Below are positions 22,787-24,384 of a stretch of DNA of 24,384 nt, one piece after another (position 1 is the stretch's first letter; each line of letters starts with the position of its first letter). Location of the stretch: the NCBI GenBank assembly GCA_964500415.1, contig CAZCOB010000027.1, positions 1-24,384 of the forward strand, written 5' to 3'. The notes beneath the pieces were generated by a model that was not told the origin of the DNA, made no database searches, and was given only the letters and a program-made list of their open reading frames with translations. The translations under genes and the position numbers were made by a program. Origin of the DNA: JAFGPF01 sp964500415 (GTDB taxonomy: Bacteria > Chloroflexota > Dehalococcoidia > Dehalococcoidales > RBG-16-60-22).

Positions 22787-23449
22787 TTAGAGCTCCATCT
22801 CCTTGAGGTCCCGGGCTGGCTTCAGGTTGGCCCCGGTGAGTACCTGCACCTCCGGTACCGTCCAGCCGGGCGCTATCTCTTTGAGAAGGAGTCTGTCACC
22901 GCTCACTTCGATAACTGACAGGTCGGTGATGATAAGGCTGACGCATCCCCGGGCGGTCAGGGGGTAGGTGCACTCCCTGACGATGCGCGGCTGGCCGTCT
23001 TTAGTGGTATGCAACATGGTGACGATTGCTTTTTTCGCGCCGATGGCGAGGTCCATGCCTCCCCCCATCCCCGTGGCCGGTCGGCCCGGCCGCCCCCAGT
23101 TGGCGAGGTCTCCCTTTTCCGAGACCTGGTAAGCGCCGAGCACCACGATGTCGATATGTCCCCCTCTTATCATGTCGAAGGCTGCAGCGCTATCGAAAAA
23201 GCACATGCCGGGTAAAGGCGTTACCGGCTGGTCGGAGGCATTCATCAATTCGTAGTCTTTTTCTTCATCTGCGGCCAGGTTTCCGTATCCCAGCATGCCG
23301 TTCTCGCTCTGGAAAAAGACAGTACGGTCTTCCGGGATAAAGTTGGCGCAGAGGCCGGGCATGCCGTAGCCCAGGTTGACCACCATGCCGTCGGCAAACT
23401 CTCTGGCCGCCCTCAGCGCAATCGTTTGCTCGTTAAGTCGCTCTTTCAT
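22787..23449 (-). CDS. CoA transferase subunit B
   Basis: 220 residues of the 3-oxoacid CoA-transferase family (AtoA/ScoB/GctB). The catalytic Glu49 sits in QSENGMLGYG (47-56). MGGGMDLAIGAKKAIVTM and LTARGCV.L.ITDL motifs follow. It transfers CoA between an acyl-CoA and a free acid with subunit A. A four-base ATGA overlap with subunit A couples them. Context suggests activation of the acid released by the RutB-like enzyme. Confidence 0.93.
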   Translation of the reverse strand: MKERLNEQTIALRAAREFADGMVVNLGYGMPGLCANFIPEDRTVFFQSENGMLGYGNLAADEEKDYELMNASDQPVTPLPGMCFFDSAAAFDMIRGGHIDIVVLGAYQVSEKGDLANWGRPGRPATGMGGGMDLAIGAKKAIVTMLHTTKDGQPRIVRECTYPLTARGCVSLIITDLSVIEVSGDRLLLKEIAPGWTVPEVQVLTGANLKPARDLKEMEL

Positions 23450-24159
23450 CGAGGCACCTCCACGATGCGGTTAACGTAAATGTGAGGAGTAACGATGACC
23501 TCGGGATTGAGCTGACCTGTCGGCACCAGCTCGTCGACTTCCACGATGGTGACCCTGGCAGCCATGGCCATGACCGGATTGAAGCACCGCGCCGTTTGCC
23601 GGTATACCAGGTTTCCCAGGGAATCGGCTTTATGCGCCTTTATCAGGGCGAAATCGGCGGTCAGCGGTCGCTCCAGTATATACTCCCGTCCGTCGATGAC
23701 CTTCTTCTCCTTGTCCTCCTCGACGATGGTGCCGACGCCTGCCGGAGTGTAGAATCCGCCCAGTCCCCCCGCTCCGCACCTTATCCTCTCCGCCAGGGTG
23801 CCCTGCGGCACTGTCTCAATCTCAACCTTACCTTCGTTGAACAGCTTTTCAAGGGGGGAGGTGGGGGGCATACCGCCGAGCGCGGGCACCGACCCGATGA
23901 ATTTCTTTACCTGGCCGTTCTCAAAGAGGATGCCGGAGTCCTGGTATCCTCCCGGCTTGATGCGGTGGCTGAGTTCGTAGCCGACTCCGCCCATGTTGGC
24001 GATGAGGGTGAGGTCTTTAGCTACCTGTCGGGACAGGGCAACGATGAGATTTATGGGCAGACCGCCGTATGAACCGAAACCACCCACCATTATTGTGGCA
24101 CCATCGGAGATATCGGCTACCGCCACGTCGCAGTTTTGGAAAATCTTGTTCATGGTCAT
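23446..24159 (-). CDS. CoA transferase subunit A
   Basis: 237 residues, partner of subunit B. The glycine-rich GGFGSYGGLP (26-35) is the family's oxyanion/CoA site, followed by GAGGLGGFYTPAGVGT and LGNLVYRQTARCFNP. Two in-frame ATGs (24159 and 24153) are possible; the first is annotated, with GGGG about 7 bases upstream. First gene of the large minus-strand operon. The specificity (acetoacetate, glutaconate or other) cannot be read from sequence. Confidence 0.92.
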   Translation of the reverse strand: MTMNKIFQNCDVAVADISDGATIMVGGFGSYGGLPINLIVALSRQVAKDLTLIANMGGVGYELSHRIKPGGYQDSGILFENGQVKKFIGSVPALGGMPPTSPLEKLFNEGKVEIETVPQGTLAERIRCGAGGLGGFYTPAGVGTIVEEDKEKKVIDGREYILERPLTADFALIKAHKADSLGNLVYRQTARCFNPVMAMAARVTIVEVDELVPTGQLNPEVIVTPHIYVNRIVEVPR

Positions 24160-24197
24160 GGATTACCCCGGAAGGCTATATGGTGCAACTGAGATTG

Positions 24198-24226
24198 ATT
24201 TTACATCTGTATAGGAGTGACGTCAA
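24198..24226 (-). promoter_or_regulatory. Promoter of the CoA transferase to MFS operon
   Basis: Minus strand TTGACG (24226-24221), a 17-bp spacer, and TAAAAT (24203-24198) with TG just before it. The predicted start near 24191 leaves about 30 bases of leader before ATG 24159. No other strong promoter was seen in the operon, and gene gaps are under 80 bp throughout, so this should drive all nine genes. Confidence 0.75.
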
Positions 24227-24253
24227 TTTTGGCATGCTTTTATAGTGTGTTGT

Positions 24254-24282
24254 TTGACAATACTCAGGATGCAGTGTATATT
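24254..24282 (+). promoter_or_regulatory. Divergent promoter for the right-hand gene
   Basis: TTGACA (24254-24259), a spacer of 17 bp and TATATT (24277-24282) on the plus strand. This gives a leader of about 75 bases before ATG 24362. It is back to back with the minus-strand promoter at 24198-24226, so a shared regulator could act in between. Confidence 0.75.
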
Positions 24283-24361
24283 CTTAGACGGAACGCACCA
24301 GCAGACACGGATATATTATATCCTGAAATAATTCAACATTGAAAAAGCAAGGAGGAAAACT

Positions 24362-24384
24362 ATGGCACATGGCTTTATGGGAAA
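24362..24384 (+). CDS. Start of a gene cut by the window edge, possibly a third AOR
   Basis: Only the first seven codons are present: MAHGFMG, then AA of the next codon. The ribosome binding site AAGGAGG (24349-24355) is ideal. The pattern GF.GK/N resembles the N-terminus of AORs (here GGYAGKILRIDLS and YGYAGEILQVNLS). The neighbouring AORs and divergent promoters fit a third AOR, but seven residues cannot prove it. Confidence 0.5.

Overview
The window is about 24.4 kb of moderately GC-rich bacterial DNA that looks like the chromosome of a strict anaerobe. The HrcA/CIRCE heat-shock operon, a selenium-utilisation cluster with a selenocysteine-containing SelD, tandem tungsten/molybdenum aldehyde:ferredoxin oxidoreductases (AOR) and a two-gene pyruvate:ferredoxin oxidoreductase-type enzyme point that way. 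A Chloroflexota/Dehalococcoidia-like sediment or subsurface organism is my best guess, but the window holds no phylogenetic marker that proves it. There are no rRNA or tRNA genes, no insertion sequences and no CRISPR array.

Layout. 1-3954: a minus-strand heat-shock operon hrcA-grpE-dnaK with a near-consensus promoter, a perfect CIRCE variant and a terminator after dnaK; dnaJ does not follow. 4006-4650: an MBL-fold protein that may be translated from a leaderless mRNA. 4713-6342: a minus-strand LysR regulator and an alpha/beta hydrolase, divergent from the next block. 6375-10311: a plus-strand selenium operon: YedE-type transporter, extended DUF3343 protein, ribokinase-fold kinase, TusA/YedF-like carrier, and selD with an in-frame UGA at 9313-9315 followed by a bacterial SECIS-like hairpin. 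10374-10985: a WYL-like protein. 11053-12220: a minus-strand ParA and small partner, with a palindrome inside the parA promoter. 12318-14001: a consensus promoter in an AT-rich stretch driving a DUF2089-type regulator, a small membrane protein and a SHOCT-like protein, then one more small membrane protein. 14028-24226: a ten-kilobase minus-strand catabolic operon: CoA transferase A and B, RutB-like cysteine hydrolase, short-chain dehydrogenase, PorA, PorB, two AORs and an MFS transporter. 24254-24384: a divergent promoter and the first codons of a plus-strand gene that may be a third AOR.

How the genes work together. The selenium block is self-consistent: a LysR of the selenium-associated type faces the transporter gene across tandem operator-like sites. 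The operon supplies selenium uptake, possible carriers (TusA, DUF3343) and selenophosphate synthetase, which itself needs selenocysteine. The large minus operon reads as uptake (MFS), hydrolysis of an amide- or ester-like substrate, CoA activation, dehydrogenation and ferredoxin-linked oxidoreduction; the substrate cannot be named from sequence. The most original material is the extended DUF3343 protein plus kinase inside the selenium operon, the divergent first AOR in the catabolic operon, and a GCGCAA-type short repeat family, one copy of which sits exactly between the -35 and -10 boxes of the parA promoter.
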